Assembly (NCBI GenBank): GCA_035946735.1
Contig: DASYYZ010000047.1
Coordinates: 13,355 to 77,354 of the forward strand
Length of the DNA stretch: 64,000 bases
Direction of reading: 5' to 3'
Source: Gp13-AA77 sp035946735
GTDB taxonomy: Bacteria > Acidobacteriota > Terriglobia > UBA7540
The notes below the pieces were generated by a model. That model did not search any database and was not told the origin of the DNA. It worked only from the letters and a program-made list of their open reading frames with translations. Made by a program: the position numbers and the translations under genes. Below are positions 43,949 through 52,955 of this stretch, piece by piece (position 1 is the first letter of the stretch; each line of letters opens with the position of its first letter).

Positions 43949-46900
43949 TTATCTTGGGAGCCCGGCGTCCCAATTGACGATGACGTTGATTTGTTCGGGC
44001 GTGACGTTGGTTGAGGAATCGTCCTTGGCAGGCTCAAGCATCAGGAACTTCTGACCATCCCGGGTGACGCTGTATTCGTGTCCACCGCCCTGGCCGAATG
44101 GATTCAGAACATTAGCTCGAAACAGGACCCCCGGCGGGCCGGTTTTCAGGCTCCCGTCCGTTTTCACCGTCACAGCCATCAGGGTCCAGTTCAAGCCCAG
44201 GTAGTATACTTCCTTGCCGTCGCCCCTCCAGATGGGCTCGCCACCGCCGCCGTTTGAAACCAGGTGCTTCTGCTCCAGGGTTGGGAAGGAGGCTACGTAT
44301 GTTTGCAATCCCCCGGACTCGTCGGAGTTGTACGCAACCCATTTCCCGTCGGGAGAGAAGTGAAACTGGTCTCTATGGAATCGGCCGTGCACGACGGGGA
44401 TCGGCAGCCGCAGGCCGTCCAGGGAAAGAAAGTGGAAAGTCACGTCGTCGTCATCATGATAGATCAGAAATTTTCCGTTCGGAGACCAGTCGTCCAAGGA
44501 CTCCGCTCTCCCATCGGAGTACAGCTTTGTAGGGCGGGAGCTGCCGAGTTGAAGCTCCATGAGAGTCAGCGGATCTCCCGGCTTTTCGTAGCTGGCATAG
44601 AGAATCCTGCGAGAGTCTCGGGACCAGACCGGGTCGATTTGAGACCCGGCGCCGGAGGTAAGCCGCGAAAGAATTCCGTTGCTCAGATCAAGCAGCTCAA
44701 GATAGTCTCTCGAACCTTCGCGGGCTTCGACCACCACTAGCTTGCCGTCTGGCGACAGCGCGGCTTGAACGTAGGGCCCCGGAAGACCGACGTCCGCGAG
44801 CTTGGCACCCTCGCGATCCCGCCATGAGAGCTGGGCGGTTTCTCCAGGATCTCCGGGCGGCCCGGCGCGAAACGCCAGCACGCCAGTATCGGAAATCGAA
44901 AAGGCCGCGCGCCCCCAATAAGCTCCGGCTACGTTCTCGGAAATTTGGAGCGGTTTCCCGCTCAATTCCATCCGTTCAGCGTCAAAGGGTTGCGCCAGCA
45001 AATTACCCTCGCGAACCACGAGTAGATATCCGGGTGGATAGAAGCGTGCGGCCGATGCGTTCCTCAGCACAAGTTTCACTTCCGCTGAGTCGACGGAGCC
45101 GACGAAAACGGAATTGCTTAACGATTCGTTTGCAGGATTCTCACTCAGGGCGAGGTAGAGAAAATGCTTCCGGTCGGGCAGAAATTGCGGCCAGACGTGC
45201 GCGCCGACTCCCTTCTGAAGATGGGTAACTGGAATGGGCTCTCCACCGGCCGCATCCACCCGCATCACCGGGCCACCCCTTTGGCTATAGCCGTAGAGGA
45301 TGACCCCATTCCCGCTCCACGTCCCTCCCTCAGCATCTTCTGCCTCGCAAACCGTTTGCACCCTCCCGCCGGCAAGCGGAATCTTCTTCAGTTTTCCATC
45401 GGCAAAGAATCCTATGAATTGTGAATCGGGAGACCAGAAAGGCAAGTCTGCCCCGTCGGTGTTATCGAAGCGTTGGAACCCCTCCGCGTCCAGGTGACGT
45501 ACCCAGAGCGATCGGGTGCCCTTTGAATCCGTGAGCACAACCGCAATCGCTCGGCCGTCCGGGGAAACCGCGAGTTCGGGCGCCCAGGGGCCGGGCGCTA
45601 TTGCGTAGCCTTCGGGTGGGGGAATGGAGAATCGCGTGGGGCCAGCTTTGGGCTTTGGCTTCTGCAACGTTCCCGAATCGAGGGCCAGCACGACCACTGC
45701 CGCAATGACAAGCACCGCCACGCCGATCACAACGCGTTGGCGAACGCCTTGGGGTGCCCTCGTTGGAACGAGCGCATGACCCGAGGAGGGCGGGTCGAGC
45801 GCCACCCTAACGGGGCCGGAGCCTCTATCGCGCTTGAGGCGCTTCAAATCGGCGCGAATCTCCGAGGCGTGTTGGTACCGCAGGTCGCGGTCTTGCTCCA
45901 ATGACTTTTCGATGATCGCTTTCAGCCGCGGGTCAATGCCGGCATCCAGGCCTCCGAGTGGTGTCACGTCGTGCGAAAGAATCGCATCCCGAGTTTCGGC
46001 AAAGGTCGCACCCCTGAAGGCCGTCCGGCCGGTGGCCATTTCGTAAAGCACCGCGCCGAAGCTGAACAAATCTGTGCGGGCATCAAGTTCTTCGCCCCGC
46101 ACCTGCTCGGGGGACATGTAAGGAGCCGTGCCCACGGCGGCGCCGGCGTGGGTGAGACCACCGGGGTCACTGGAGGCTGTGAGCATCACTGTAGCGGCGA
46201 TGTCCCCCTCACCGATTGTAGCCGCGTCCCCGACGCCGGCTGTGGCCTCATCCCCGACGCCAGAGAGACGGCGGTCTGACACTGCCGCTACAGTCAGCTT
46301 CGCCAAACCGAAATCCAGAATCTTGGCCACGCCTTCCCCGGTGATGAAGATATTCGATGGCTTGATGTCGCGGTGAATGATGCCCTTGCTGTGTGCTGCT
46401 CCGAGTCCGGTGCAGATCTGTGTGGCCAACTCAACTAGTTCTTCGATCGGCAGCGGGCGGCGCGCGATCCGCTGGCTGAGCGTGTCGCCTTCGAGCAGTT
46501 CCATAACAATGAAGGGCCGCCCTTCGTGTTCTTCAACTTCATGAATGGTACAGATGTTGGGGTGGTTCAACGCCGAGGCCGTGCGCCCTTCGCCGGCGAA
46601 GCGCTCGAGCGTGGGCCCATCCCGTGCCACTTCCTCCGGCAGAAACTTCAGTGCGACCTGGCGGCCCAATTTGATGTCCTCCGCCCGATACACCAGCCCC
46701 ATACCGCCGCCGCCCAACACACCCAACACGCGGTAGTGAGAGACTCTCTTACCAATCAGGGTGTTATCGGCAACATTGGGGGCTCCCGCACGTGGCTCCA
46801 GGATGGTCCTAGTCCTAGTGTTATCAGCTCCCGTTGGCTGCACCTTTTCCACTGGCACGATGAGCCGATACCCACGTCGCGGCAAGGTTTCAACAAAGCG

Positions 46901-47185
46901 GGGCTCTTCCGCACCATCATCCAGAGCAGCCCTGATCTGCCGGATACAGTGGTTCAGGCCTACATCAAAGTCGACAAAAGTGGAGTCGCCCCAGAGCTGC
47001 TCCTGGAGTTCTTTGCGGGTCACCATCTGGCCAGCGTGGGCAACCAGCATGGCCAGGACTTTGAAGGGCTGGGGAGCGAGGCGGACCGGCAGCCCTTCCT
47101 TGCGGAGTTCCTGCTGCCGGAAGTCCAGCTCGAAAGCACCAAAGCGCAAGTCTGAGGGCTGGGCATCACTTGCCGACCAAAGCAT
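43949..47185 (-). CDS. Winged-helix, Ser/Thr kinase, membrane, propeller protein
   Basis: The protein (1078 residues from ATG 47185, with GAGGTGG upstream) combines four parts: an OmpR-type winged helix (about residues 12-107, FVETLPRRGYRL), a protein kinase (about 150-420) with GGGGMGLVYRAED, VALKF, IHRDIKPSNIF and ILDFGLAK, a membrane helix (about 483-505) and a PD40/TolB-like propeller outside the cell. It may read an outside signal and phosphorylate cell proteins, possibly while bound to DNA. A 35-codon insert sits between DFG and APYMSPEQ, in the activation segment; it is encoded by a palindromic repeat. The frame is intact. Confidence 0.88.
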   Translation of the reverse strand: MLWSASDAQPSDLRFGAFELDFRQQELRKEGLPVRLAPQPFKVLAMLVAHAGQMVTRKELQEQLWGDSTFVDFDVGLNHCIRQIRAALDDGAEEPRFVETLPRRGYRLIVPVEKVQPTGADNTRTRTILEPRAGAPNVADNTLIGKRVSHYRVLGVLGGGGMGLVYRAEDIKLGRQVALKFLPEEVARDGPTLERFAGEGRTASALNHPNICTIHEVEEHEGRPFIVMELLEGDTLSQRIARRPLPIEELVELATQICTGLGAAHSKGIIHRDIKPSNIFITGEGVAKILDFGLAKLTVAAVSDRRLSGVGDEATAGVGDAATIGEGDIAATVMLTASSDPGGLTHAGAAVGTAPYMSPEQVRGEELDARTDLFSFGAVLYEMATGRTAFRGATFAETRDAILSHDVTPLGGLDAGIDPRLKAIIEKSLEQDRDLRYQHASEIRADLKRLKRDRGSGPVRVALDPPSSGHALVPTRAPQGVRQRVVIGVAVLVIAAVVVLALDSGTLQKPKPKAGPTRFSIPPPEGYAIAPGPWAPELAVSPDGRAIAVVLTDSKGTRSLWVRHLDAEGFQRFDNTDGADLPFWSPDSQFIGFFADGKLKKIPLAGGRVQTVCEAEDAEGGTWSGNGVILYGYSQRGGPVMRVDAAGGEPIPVTHLQKGVGAHVWPQFLPDRKHFLYLALSENPANESLSNSVFVGSVDSAEVKLVLRNASAARFYPPGYLLVVREGNLLAQPFDAERMELSGKPLQISENVAGAYWGRAAFSISDTGVLAFRAGPPGDPGETAQLSWRDREGAKLADVGLPGPYVQAALSPDGKLVVVEAREGSRDYLELLDLSNGILSRLTSGAGSQIDPVWSRDSRRILYASYEKPGDPLTLMELQLGSSRPTKLYSDGRAESLDDWSPNGKFLIYHDDDDVTFHFLSLDGLRLPIPVVHGRFHRDQFHFSPDGKWVAYNSDESGGLQTYVASFPTLEQKHLVSNGGGGEPIWRGDGKEVYYLGLNWTLMAVTVKTDGSLKTGPPGVLFRANVLNPFGQGGGHEYSVTRDGQKFLMLEPAKDDSSTNVTPEQINVIVNWDAGLPR
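46189..46293. repeat. 105-bp palindromic repeat inside the kinase gene
   Basis: CTGTAGCGGC (46189-46198) and GCCGCTACAG (46284-46293) close the element. Its reverse-strand right half (AGACCGCCGTCTCTCTG and neighbours) closely matches the intergenic element at 48607-48661. Length is 105 = 3 x 35, so the kinase frame survives. The encoded peptide is rich in Gly, Ala and Asp (SGVGDEATAGVGDAATIGEG), unlike normal kinase sequence. Confidence 0.7.
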
Positions 47186-47619
47186 ACTTAACCACCTCGG
47201 AGTTAAAGAATTATACATATCCAAGCCGATTCTGCAAGGAATTTTCTTGGTTCCTTAAACGCTTTACTCCTTAGATATCTGATACCTACGGCTGATCATC
47301 TTTCGATCACAAAAGAATCATGTCCTCACCATTGAAGCCGTCGGCGCCCGCTTGTAGCGTCACGCCAGATCACGGCTCTCTCAGCCGAAACTGATCGAAA
47401 GCCGACGGCTGACAGTCTCGGGATCTCCAGTTCAGGCGAAGTGAGGAATTAGCGTGTGACCAGCAAAGTGCCAAATCGGAGGTGTCCGAACTCGATCTGA
47501 CGGATACGCCTGCGGGCGGCGACGGCCCGTCGGCGTAGGCAACCCGGCGTCGCGAACGAAGTCAAGACGGAGACAGCACAAAATCCAGACCAGAAATTCG
47601 AAGAGGAAAAGGAGAGTCT
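47186..47619. other. Divergent intergenic region upstream of the kinase gene
   Basis: About 430 bases. AGCCGTCGGC (47336-47345) and GCCGACGGCT (47401-47410) form a 10-bp inverted repeat 55 bases apart, and ACGGCTGA occurs twice (near 47288 and 47405), so a regulator site or folded leader is possible. AAGGAGA near 47610 is the ribosome site for the gene at 47620. No gene is visible. Confidence 0.45.
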
Positions 47620-48027
47620 ATGAAAAGCCAGGTTCTCAGCATTTTTGCGGTACTCGCCGCGCTCGTGGCACAGTCAGCGATCATCCTGGCCGTGCCGGCG
47701 CGGACTGCGTCCGACACGTTCCTCATGTCGGCGTTTCCGTCCACAACCGAAACGTGGCCGCTTGGCCCGATAGCCCAATACACCGTCGGTCTTTCTTCGG
47801 CCGGCGGTTGGTCGGGCAATGTCGCGCTAACCTGCCACACGAATTCCCCTGATGTCAGTTGCTCGGTGTCGCCGTCCTCGGTGAAGGTCAATCGGGAACT
47901 CGCGGTCTCAGTGCAGGTTACGGCAACACCGGGCGGCAAGGCCAAAGGGGCTTACGCCATCAGCATCGCCGGCAGTTCTGGCGAGGGCGCCAGCAAAAGT
48001 ACGGCGGTGACCCTCATTGTGCGTTAG
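47620..48027 (+). CDS. Small secreted Ig-like protein
   Basis: The 135-residue protein has a signal peptide (MKSQVLSIFAVLAALVAQSA). The mature part reads as one beta-sandwich, with phrases such as VGLSSAGGWSGNVALTCHTN, SVSPSSVKVNRELAVSVQVT and AYAISIAGSSG. These lines recur in acidobacterial secreted proteins as Ig-like or adhesion domains; here one domain stands alone. AAGGAGA lies before the ATG. It may bind a surface or another protein. No catalytic motif is present. Confidence 0.7.
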   Translation: MKSQVLSIFAVLAALVAQSAIILAVPARTASDTFLMSAFPSTTETWPLGPIAQYTVGLSSAGGWSGNVALTCHTNSPDVSCSVSPSSVKVNRELAVSVQVTATPGGKAKGAYAISIAGSSGEGASKSTAVTLIVR

Positions 48028-48158
48028 GTGCAACTTCAATCGGCCGGCGCGGGTCTAGCGCAATTGGCCCGCGCCTCCGAAGGGAGCGTACCGCAGACCG
48101 CACTTCGCAATCCTGCGTCGGATTCATGGTTCCGGCAAGTCCACAAAGGAGGATCGAA

Positions 48159-48449
48159 ATGCAAGAAGGGGAGCCGTACTTCGAGCTGGTTGTAGTTGCC
48201 GAGCTCATTGAGCAGGAGTTTGCCGACCTGCGCCAGAGCCTCGATCTCCGGAAACAAGTGATCGACCACTGCCGCGACTTTCCCATGCCGCCGCAAGACG
48301 TCGTTGATCAGCTGCGGGTCAGTGGGGACGAGATACTGCGCAAACTCGGCGAAATCAACCGGCTGGTGAGGGGGAGGGAGGCCACGTTCACGCCACCGCC
48401 CGCCGCCATCGTGCCGAGCCGGCGCAGCCGCTCCGCATCGCAGAGCTGA
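48159..48449 (+). CDS. Small helical protein of unknown function
   Basis: The 96-residue protein is mostly helical (LIEQEFADLRQSLDLRKQVI, SGDEILRKLGEINRLVRGRE) with a short proline and Ser/Arg-rich tail. I chose ATG 48159 because AAAGGAGG lies about 6-12 bases before it; the longer frame from 47859 overlaps the preceding gene out of frame. No family is recognised. It follows the Ig-like gene by 130 bases. Confidence 0.6.
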   Translation: MQEGEPYFELVVVAELIEQEFADLRQSLDLRKQVIDHCRDFPMPPQDVVDQLRVSGDEILRKLGEINRLVRGREATFTPPPAAIVPSRRSRSASQS

Positions 48450-48757
48450 AAAGGGCCGCACCCAGGACATGCGGCTAGAGGTAACGAATGGAGGTAGCAG
48501 CACGGCGAGCGAGCGTTCTCCTGAGGAATGGAGACGGAACGTTCAGGCGGCAAAGAACTACGGTGTAGGAAAGGAAAGGACTACAGGATGCAGTGACAAC
48601 GACTCGCTGTAGCGGCGGTCTGGGACCGCCGTCCCTCTGCGCTCATAGAGCGCCGCTACAGAAATCGTTGTCCCTGTATTGGGCATTCATCGGTTGTAGC
48701 TTCGCTTAGAAGGTAGTCACCGAAATTCGACACCCAACGAAAGGGGGGTTTGCACCC
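48450..48757. other. Intergenic region with a dispersed repeat
   Basis: About 310 bases before the phosphoesterase gene. The main content is the nested palindrome at 48607-48661, listed separately. A G-rich ribosome site (GGGGGG) lies about 10 bases before the ATG at 48758. No gene is visible in either strand. Confidence 0.4.
48607..48661. repeat. 55-bp nested palindromic repeat
   Basis: CTGTAGCGGCG and CGCCGCTACAG are the outer arms. Inside lie two perfect hairpins: CGGCGGTC-tgg-GACCGCCG and GCGCTC-ata-GAGCGC. The outer arms and the GACCGCCGTC segment match the repeat within the kinase gene at 46189-46293, so both are copies of one family of about 55-105 bases. Confidence 0.7.
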
Positions 48758-51700
48758 ATGCAGCATACGTGTGTTCGCATCCAAAAGCTTGCCTGTAAGG
48801 TGATCTTTATCGCAGTCGGCCTGACGATCGTGCCCTGGAACGCGAAATCTCAGGAAGGACCCAGCGCCCACGCCCAAGCCGGCATCCAAGTCGCCGGCCA
48901 GGGTATGCTGGAAGCTGCAGGGCCGACCGACTTCCAGTCTGCCATTCAGCACATCGTCTTCATCGTCAAAGAGAACCGAAGCTTTGATCAAATGTTCGGG
49001 ACTTTTCCTGGAGCGGATGGCGCCACCAGCGGCACGATCTCCACCGGGCAGGTCCTGCCTCTCGGATTGACTCCAGACGCCATTCCCCGCGACATGGGCC
49101 ACACGTGGATCGCCGCGAACGGCGCCATCGATTACGGGAAGATGGACCACTTCGACCTAATCACGAACGGAGGCAATTGTACCGTCAACGGCGATTACCT
49201 TTGCCTGACGCAGCAGAATCAGACAACGATCCCGAACTACTTCGCTTACGCCACGAATTTCGTGCTGGCCGATCATATGTTCTCATCATTGAGAGGCCCA
49301 AGTTTTCCGAATCATCTTTATACGGTCGCAGCGCAGAGCGGCGGAGCCATTGATAATCCGCCGGCTAATGAGCGCTGGGGTTGCGATTCTCCTTCGGGGG
49401 CGACCGTCCCTGTCGCCGATCAGAATGGCAATCTGACCTACCAATATCCATGCTTTGACTTCGAAACCATCGCAGACCTTCTCCAGAACGCAGGCATTTC
49501 CTGGAAGTATTACGCACAGACCGGATCGGTCTGGAATGCGCTCGATGCCATCAACCACATCCGGAACGGCTCACTGTGGAACACCAACATCGCGCCGGAT
49601 ACCCAGTTCATTACCGATGCCCAGAACGGCCAGTTGCCCGCTGTCAGTTGGGTGATTGCCCCGGGGGGTTCGAGCGAACACCCATCGAACAGCACTTGCG
49701 CCGGAGAGAACTGGAGCGTGAATCAGATCAACGCGGTCATGGGGAATCAAACCGAGTGGAACTCGACTGCGATCTTCCTCGCCTGGGACGACTTTGGCGG
49801 ATTCTACGATCACCTGGCGCCGCCCGACTCCGACCAGTACGGTTTGGGTCCGCGCGTGCCGCTGCTGATCATTTCCCCCTACGCCAAGGCAGGCTACATT
49901 TCTCATAGCACCTACGAATTCTCCTCTTTCCTTAAGTTTGTGGAGGAGCGCTTCCAGTTGACCGCGCTCACGGAACGGGACGCAAACGCGAATGACATGC
50001 TGGATGCTTTCAATTTCACGCAAGCAGCCCTTTCACCGCAGATCCTCCAGGCGCGCCACTGCCCACCGGCTTCTACGACGAACCTGACTTTCCACCAGCC
50101 TCAAACAGTCGCCACGCCCAGCCCCGGCTTGGCGGTGTTTCTGAGCAACTACAACTCGACATCAATGACGATCTCCAGCGTCACGACCAGCGGCGACTTC
50201 TCTCAAACCAACAATTGTCCAGCTAGTCTGCTCGGCTGGAACCCCGAGAAAGTAGTTCCGTCCTGCACCATCACGGTGACTTTCACCCCGACTGCCGGCG
50301 GAACACGCACCGGCACGCTCACCCTGGTTGACAGCGACTCCAGCAGTCCGCAAACGGTGGGTTTGAGCGGGGTGGGAACGGAAGTCTCGGTTCCAGTACC
50401 GCCACTCAATTTCGGGACGGTGGTGGTGGGTTCCAGCAGCTCGCCGAAATCCGCTACGCTCACCAACCGCGGGAGCTCCGCACTCAGTATCACCAAGGTC
50501 GCGATCAGCGGAGACTACAGTGAGACGAACAACTGCGGCAGCAGCCTGGGCGCGGGTGCGAGCTGCGCCATAACGGTTACTTTCAAGCCCACTACTACTG
50601 GGACCCGCTTCGGCATGGTGACGATCACAGACAGTGACGGTAGCGGCTCGCAGGCTGTGATCCTCACCGGTATGGGGACGTTAGTCTCGCTCACCCCTTC
50701 TACATTGAATTTCGGAACGGTGACCCTGGGCAGCAAAGCCACATCCACGGCCGCGACTCTAACAAACAGGAGCAGCAGCTCTGTGAGCATCAGCAGCATG
50801 AACGTAGCGGGGACGGTGAAGGGATCGAACGGTACCTACACGAACCTGCCCACGGTCGATTACGCCATCCAGAGCAGCACTTGCGGAAGCACACTCGGGC
50901 CCGGAGCCGTTTGCACTTTCACGCTCACATTCACTCCTACCGTAGCGGGTTCACTGAACGGCCAGTTGTTTGTCTATGACAATGAGACTGACAGTCCGCA
51001 ATCCATTACCCTTTCGGGTGCCGGACAGGATGCGGCCGCCAACGCACTGCCTTTCCTAACCCAGCCGCTGACGCCTTCCAGCGTCGCGCCGGGTGCGGCC
51101 GGATTCACTCTAACAGTACGCGGTACTGGATTGGTCTCCGGAGCCACGGTGGATTGGAACGGCAGCCCACTGACCACGACCTACGTGAGCAGCACCAAGC
51201 TGACCGCTACAGTTCCAGCCGCGAAAATCAGCTCAGCCGGAACGGCGCGGGTGGCGGTGTCGAACCCGGCTCCCGGCGGAGGGCTCTCTAACGCGCTGCT
51301 GTTTCCAGTCAGGAAAGCAGCTTCCTCAGTTAGCTTCAACAGTTCCAGCCTCTCAACCGAAAATAACCCCCAGGCCGTCGTTCGCGGCGATTTCAATGGC
51401 GATGGCAAGCTGGACCTGGCGGTCGCCAACTACGGTGACAACACCGTGTCGGTCCTGCTGAGCAACGGCAATGGCACTTTTGGGACCAATATCACGACGG
51501 CTACCGGACCGGGGCCCGACGCCCTCGCGGTTGGGGATTTCAACGGGGACGGTAAGCTCGACGTGGCCGTGGCGAACGGAAACGACAGCAGCACGATCTC
51601 GATTCTTCTCGGGAATGGAGACGGCACCTTCACTAGCGCGCCCAATTCTCCCCTTTCTGTGGATGCGGCAGAGCCTGTGTGGGTAGGCGTGGCCGACTTG

Positions 51701-52369
51701 AACGGCGACGGCAAGCTCGATTTGCTGGTGGCGAGCGATAAGGACAACACCCTATCGGTGTTTCTGGGAAACGGCGACGGAACGTTTGATCCGACCTCCG
51801 TACTTCCTAATGCCGGGCAGGGGCCGGTTGCGGTGGCGGTCGGCGACTTTAATGGCGATGGCAAACTGGACTTGGCTCAAGCGAATCATATCGACAACAC
51901 GGTCGGCATCCTCAAAGGGAACGGCGACGGCACTTTCACCGCGCTTACCACCCGTGCGGCAACCGGCAAAGGTCCGCAAGGCATTGTTGCCGCGGACTTC
52001 AATGGCGACGGCAAACTGGACCTGGCGGTGGCCAACGAGACGGACAACACGATTTCGGTTCTGTTCGGGAATGGAGACGGCACTTTCAAGACCGGTGTGA
52101 CCTACACGGCCGGCGCCAGTCCCGTCGGGATCGCTACTGAGGATGTTAACGGCGATGGTAAACTCGATTTGATCACAGCGAATCAGGCGGCCAACACGAT
52201 CTCGCTCTTGCTCGGTAGCGCGAACGGTACCTTCGGCGGCCACAGCGACTATGCCGTGGGGAGCAGTTCGAGCGGTCTCGCAGTGGCGGACTTCAACGGT
52301 GACGGCCGGCTCGACGTCATGGTGGCGGACGCCGTTGCCAACACCCTTTCGCTTCTTCTTCAGAAGTGA
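48758..52369 (+). CDS. Secreted phosphoesterase with anchor-D, TIG and FG-GAP repeats
   Basis: The 1203-residue protein has a signal-like start and a phosphoesterase (phospholipase C/acid phosphatase) domain at about 60-400, with QHIVFIVKENRSFDQMFG at the N-end and later FLAWDDFGGFYDHLAPP. After it come three units of choice-of-anchor D type (about 440-760; each has FGTVVVGSSSS or similar), a TIG/IPT-like domain (about 765-850), and about seven FG-GAP/VCBS repeats (DFNGDGKLDLAVAN), which bind calcium. So it is a large surface or secreted phosphatase with a long binding arm. The frame is intact. Confidence 0.88.
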   Translation: MQHTCVRIQKLACKVIFIAVGLTIVPWNAKSQEGPSAHAQAGIQVAGQGMLEAAGPTDFQSAIQHIVFIVKENRSFDQMFGTFPGADGATSGTISTGQVLPLGLTPDAIPRDMGHTWIAANGAIDYGKMDHFDLITNGGNCTVNGDYLCLTQQNQTTIPNYFAYATNFVLADHMFSSLRGPSFPNHLYTVAAQSGGAIDNPPANERWGCDSPSGATVPVADQNGNLTYQYPCFDFETIADLLQNAGISWKYYAQTGSVWNALDAINHIRNGSLWNTNIAPDTQFITDAQNGQLPAVSWVIAPGGSSEHPSNSTCAGENWSVNQINAVMGNQTEWNSTAIFLAWDDFGGFYDHLAPPDSDQYGLGPRVPLLIISPYAKAGYISHSTYEFSSFLKFVEERFQLTALTERDANANDMLDAFNFTQAALSPQILQARHCPPASTTNLTFHQPQTVATPSPGLAVFLSNYNSTSMTISSVTTSGDFSQTNNCPASLLGWNPEKVVPSCTITVTFTPTAGGTRTGTLTLVDSDSSSPQTVGLSGVGTEVSVPVPPLNFGTVVVGSSSSPKSATLTNRGSSALSITKVAISGDYSETNNCGSSLGAGASCAITVTFKPTTTGTRFGMVTITDSDGSGSQAVILTGMGTLVSLTPSTLNFGTVTLGSKATSTAATLTNRSSSSVSISSMNVAGTVKGSNGTYTNLPTVDYAIQSSTCGSTLGPGAVCTFTLTFTPTVAGSLNGQLFVYDNETDSPQSITLSGAGQDAAANALPFLTQPLTPSSVAPGAAGFTLTVRGTGLVSGATVDWNGSPLTTTYVSSTKLTATVPAAKISSAGTARVAVSNPAPGGGLSNALLFPVRKAASSVSFNSSSLSTENNPQAVVRGDFNGDGKLDLAVANYGDNTVSVLLSNGNGTFGTNITTATGPGPDALAVGDFNGDGKLDVAVANGNDSSTISILLGNGDGTFTSAPNSPLSVDAAEPVWVGVADLNGDGKLDLLVASDKDNTLSVFLGNGDGTFDPTSVLPNAGQGPVAVAVGDFNGDGKLDLAQANHIDNTVGILKGNGDGTFTALTTRAATGKGPQGIVAADFNGDGKLDLAVANETDNTISVLFGNGDGTFKTGVTYTAGASPVGIATEDVNGDGKLDLITANQAANTISLLLGSANGTFGGHSDYAVGSSSSGLAVADFNGDGRLDVMVADAVANTLSLLLQK

Positions 52370-52423
52370 GACGGGACAACTGGCATGTCCGGCAAGAGGC
52401 TTTTGATGCTGATGGGTATCTTC

Positions 52424-52492
52424 TGCCATTTGGCAACATTAAATTGACATTATGGCAGGACTCTCTATAATAAAACCATTGAGTGAACTCAA
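52424..52492 (+). promoter_or_regulatory. Consensus promoter and palindromes of the RES-Xre pair
   Basis: TTGACA (52444-52449) and TATAAT (52466-52471) are both exact sigma-70 boxes with a 16-base spacer. TGCCA-tt-TGGCA (52424-52435) lies just upstream of -35, and TTGAGT-ga-ACTCAA (52479-52492) lies at or just after the expected transcription start. An Xre-type antitoxin could repress from such palindromes. The promoter is one of the clearest in the window; operator roles are inferred. Confidence 0.75.
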
Positions 52493-52955
52493 CGGTGGCA
52501 TAGTTACCCGCACACAGCCGCACGCTCAACGTCGTCACGTCCGTTTCAGAAATCAGGGGGCTAGTCTGGGATTGACAGCGAGGCGAACGGACGTTCTCGT
52601 TGATCAGATCGAGCGAGGACTGCCCTTTAAAGCTCTGGAATCCCTCGAAGATAAGAGTGGTCTCTCGGTCGGCATCATTGCGTCAGTGCTCGGAATCGCA
52701 GAAAGGACCTTGGCCCGGCGCAAAGCAGCAGGCACGCTGGCGCCGGACGAGTCCGGCCGGCTACTGCGAGTAGCGACCGTGTTTGAAAAGGCGGTGGAAC
52801 TTTTCGAAGGCGACGTCGCCGGTGCGGTAACTTGGCTAACGACGCCGAAGAACGCCTTAGGCCATGAAACGCCCTTAGAGTTTTCGCGGACCGAACTGGG
52901 TGCTCGTGAGGTCGAGAATCTAATCGGTCGGCTTGAGCACGGGGTCTTCTCCTGA
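52452..52955 (+). CDS. Xre/MbcA/ParS-type antitoxin
   Basis: The protein fits the antitoxins that partner RES toxins: an N-terminal helical part, an HTH-like region at about 68-105 (SGLSVGIIASVLGIAERTLA) and a C-terminal toxin-binding domain (AVTWLTTPKNALGHETPLEF, VENLIGRLEHGVFS). It should bind the RES toxin and repress the operon. The listed ATG at 52452 lies between the -35 and -10 boxes, so the real start is probably downstream. TTG 52572 is in frame and sits just before the conserved part; no later ATG exists in frame. Its stop overlaps the toxin ATG by one base (TGATG). Confidence 0.85.
   Translation: MAGLSIIKPLSELNGGIVTRTQPHAQRRHVRFRNQGASLGLTARRTDVLVDQIERGLPFKALESLEDKSGLSVGIIASVLGIAERTLARRKAAGTLAPDESGRLLRVATVFEKAVELFEGDVAGAVTWLTTPKNALGHETPLEFSRTELGAREVENLIGRLEHGVFS

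Noticed and set aside
51380..52366. Regular DNA repeats that might look like a CRISPR array
   Set aside because: The repeats are in frame and encode FG-GAP units. The intervals are not unique spacers of constant length, and no cas gene is near.
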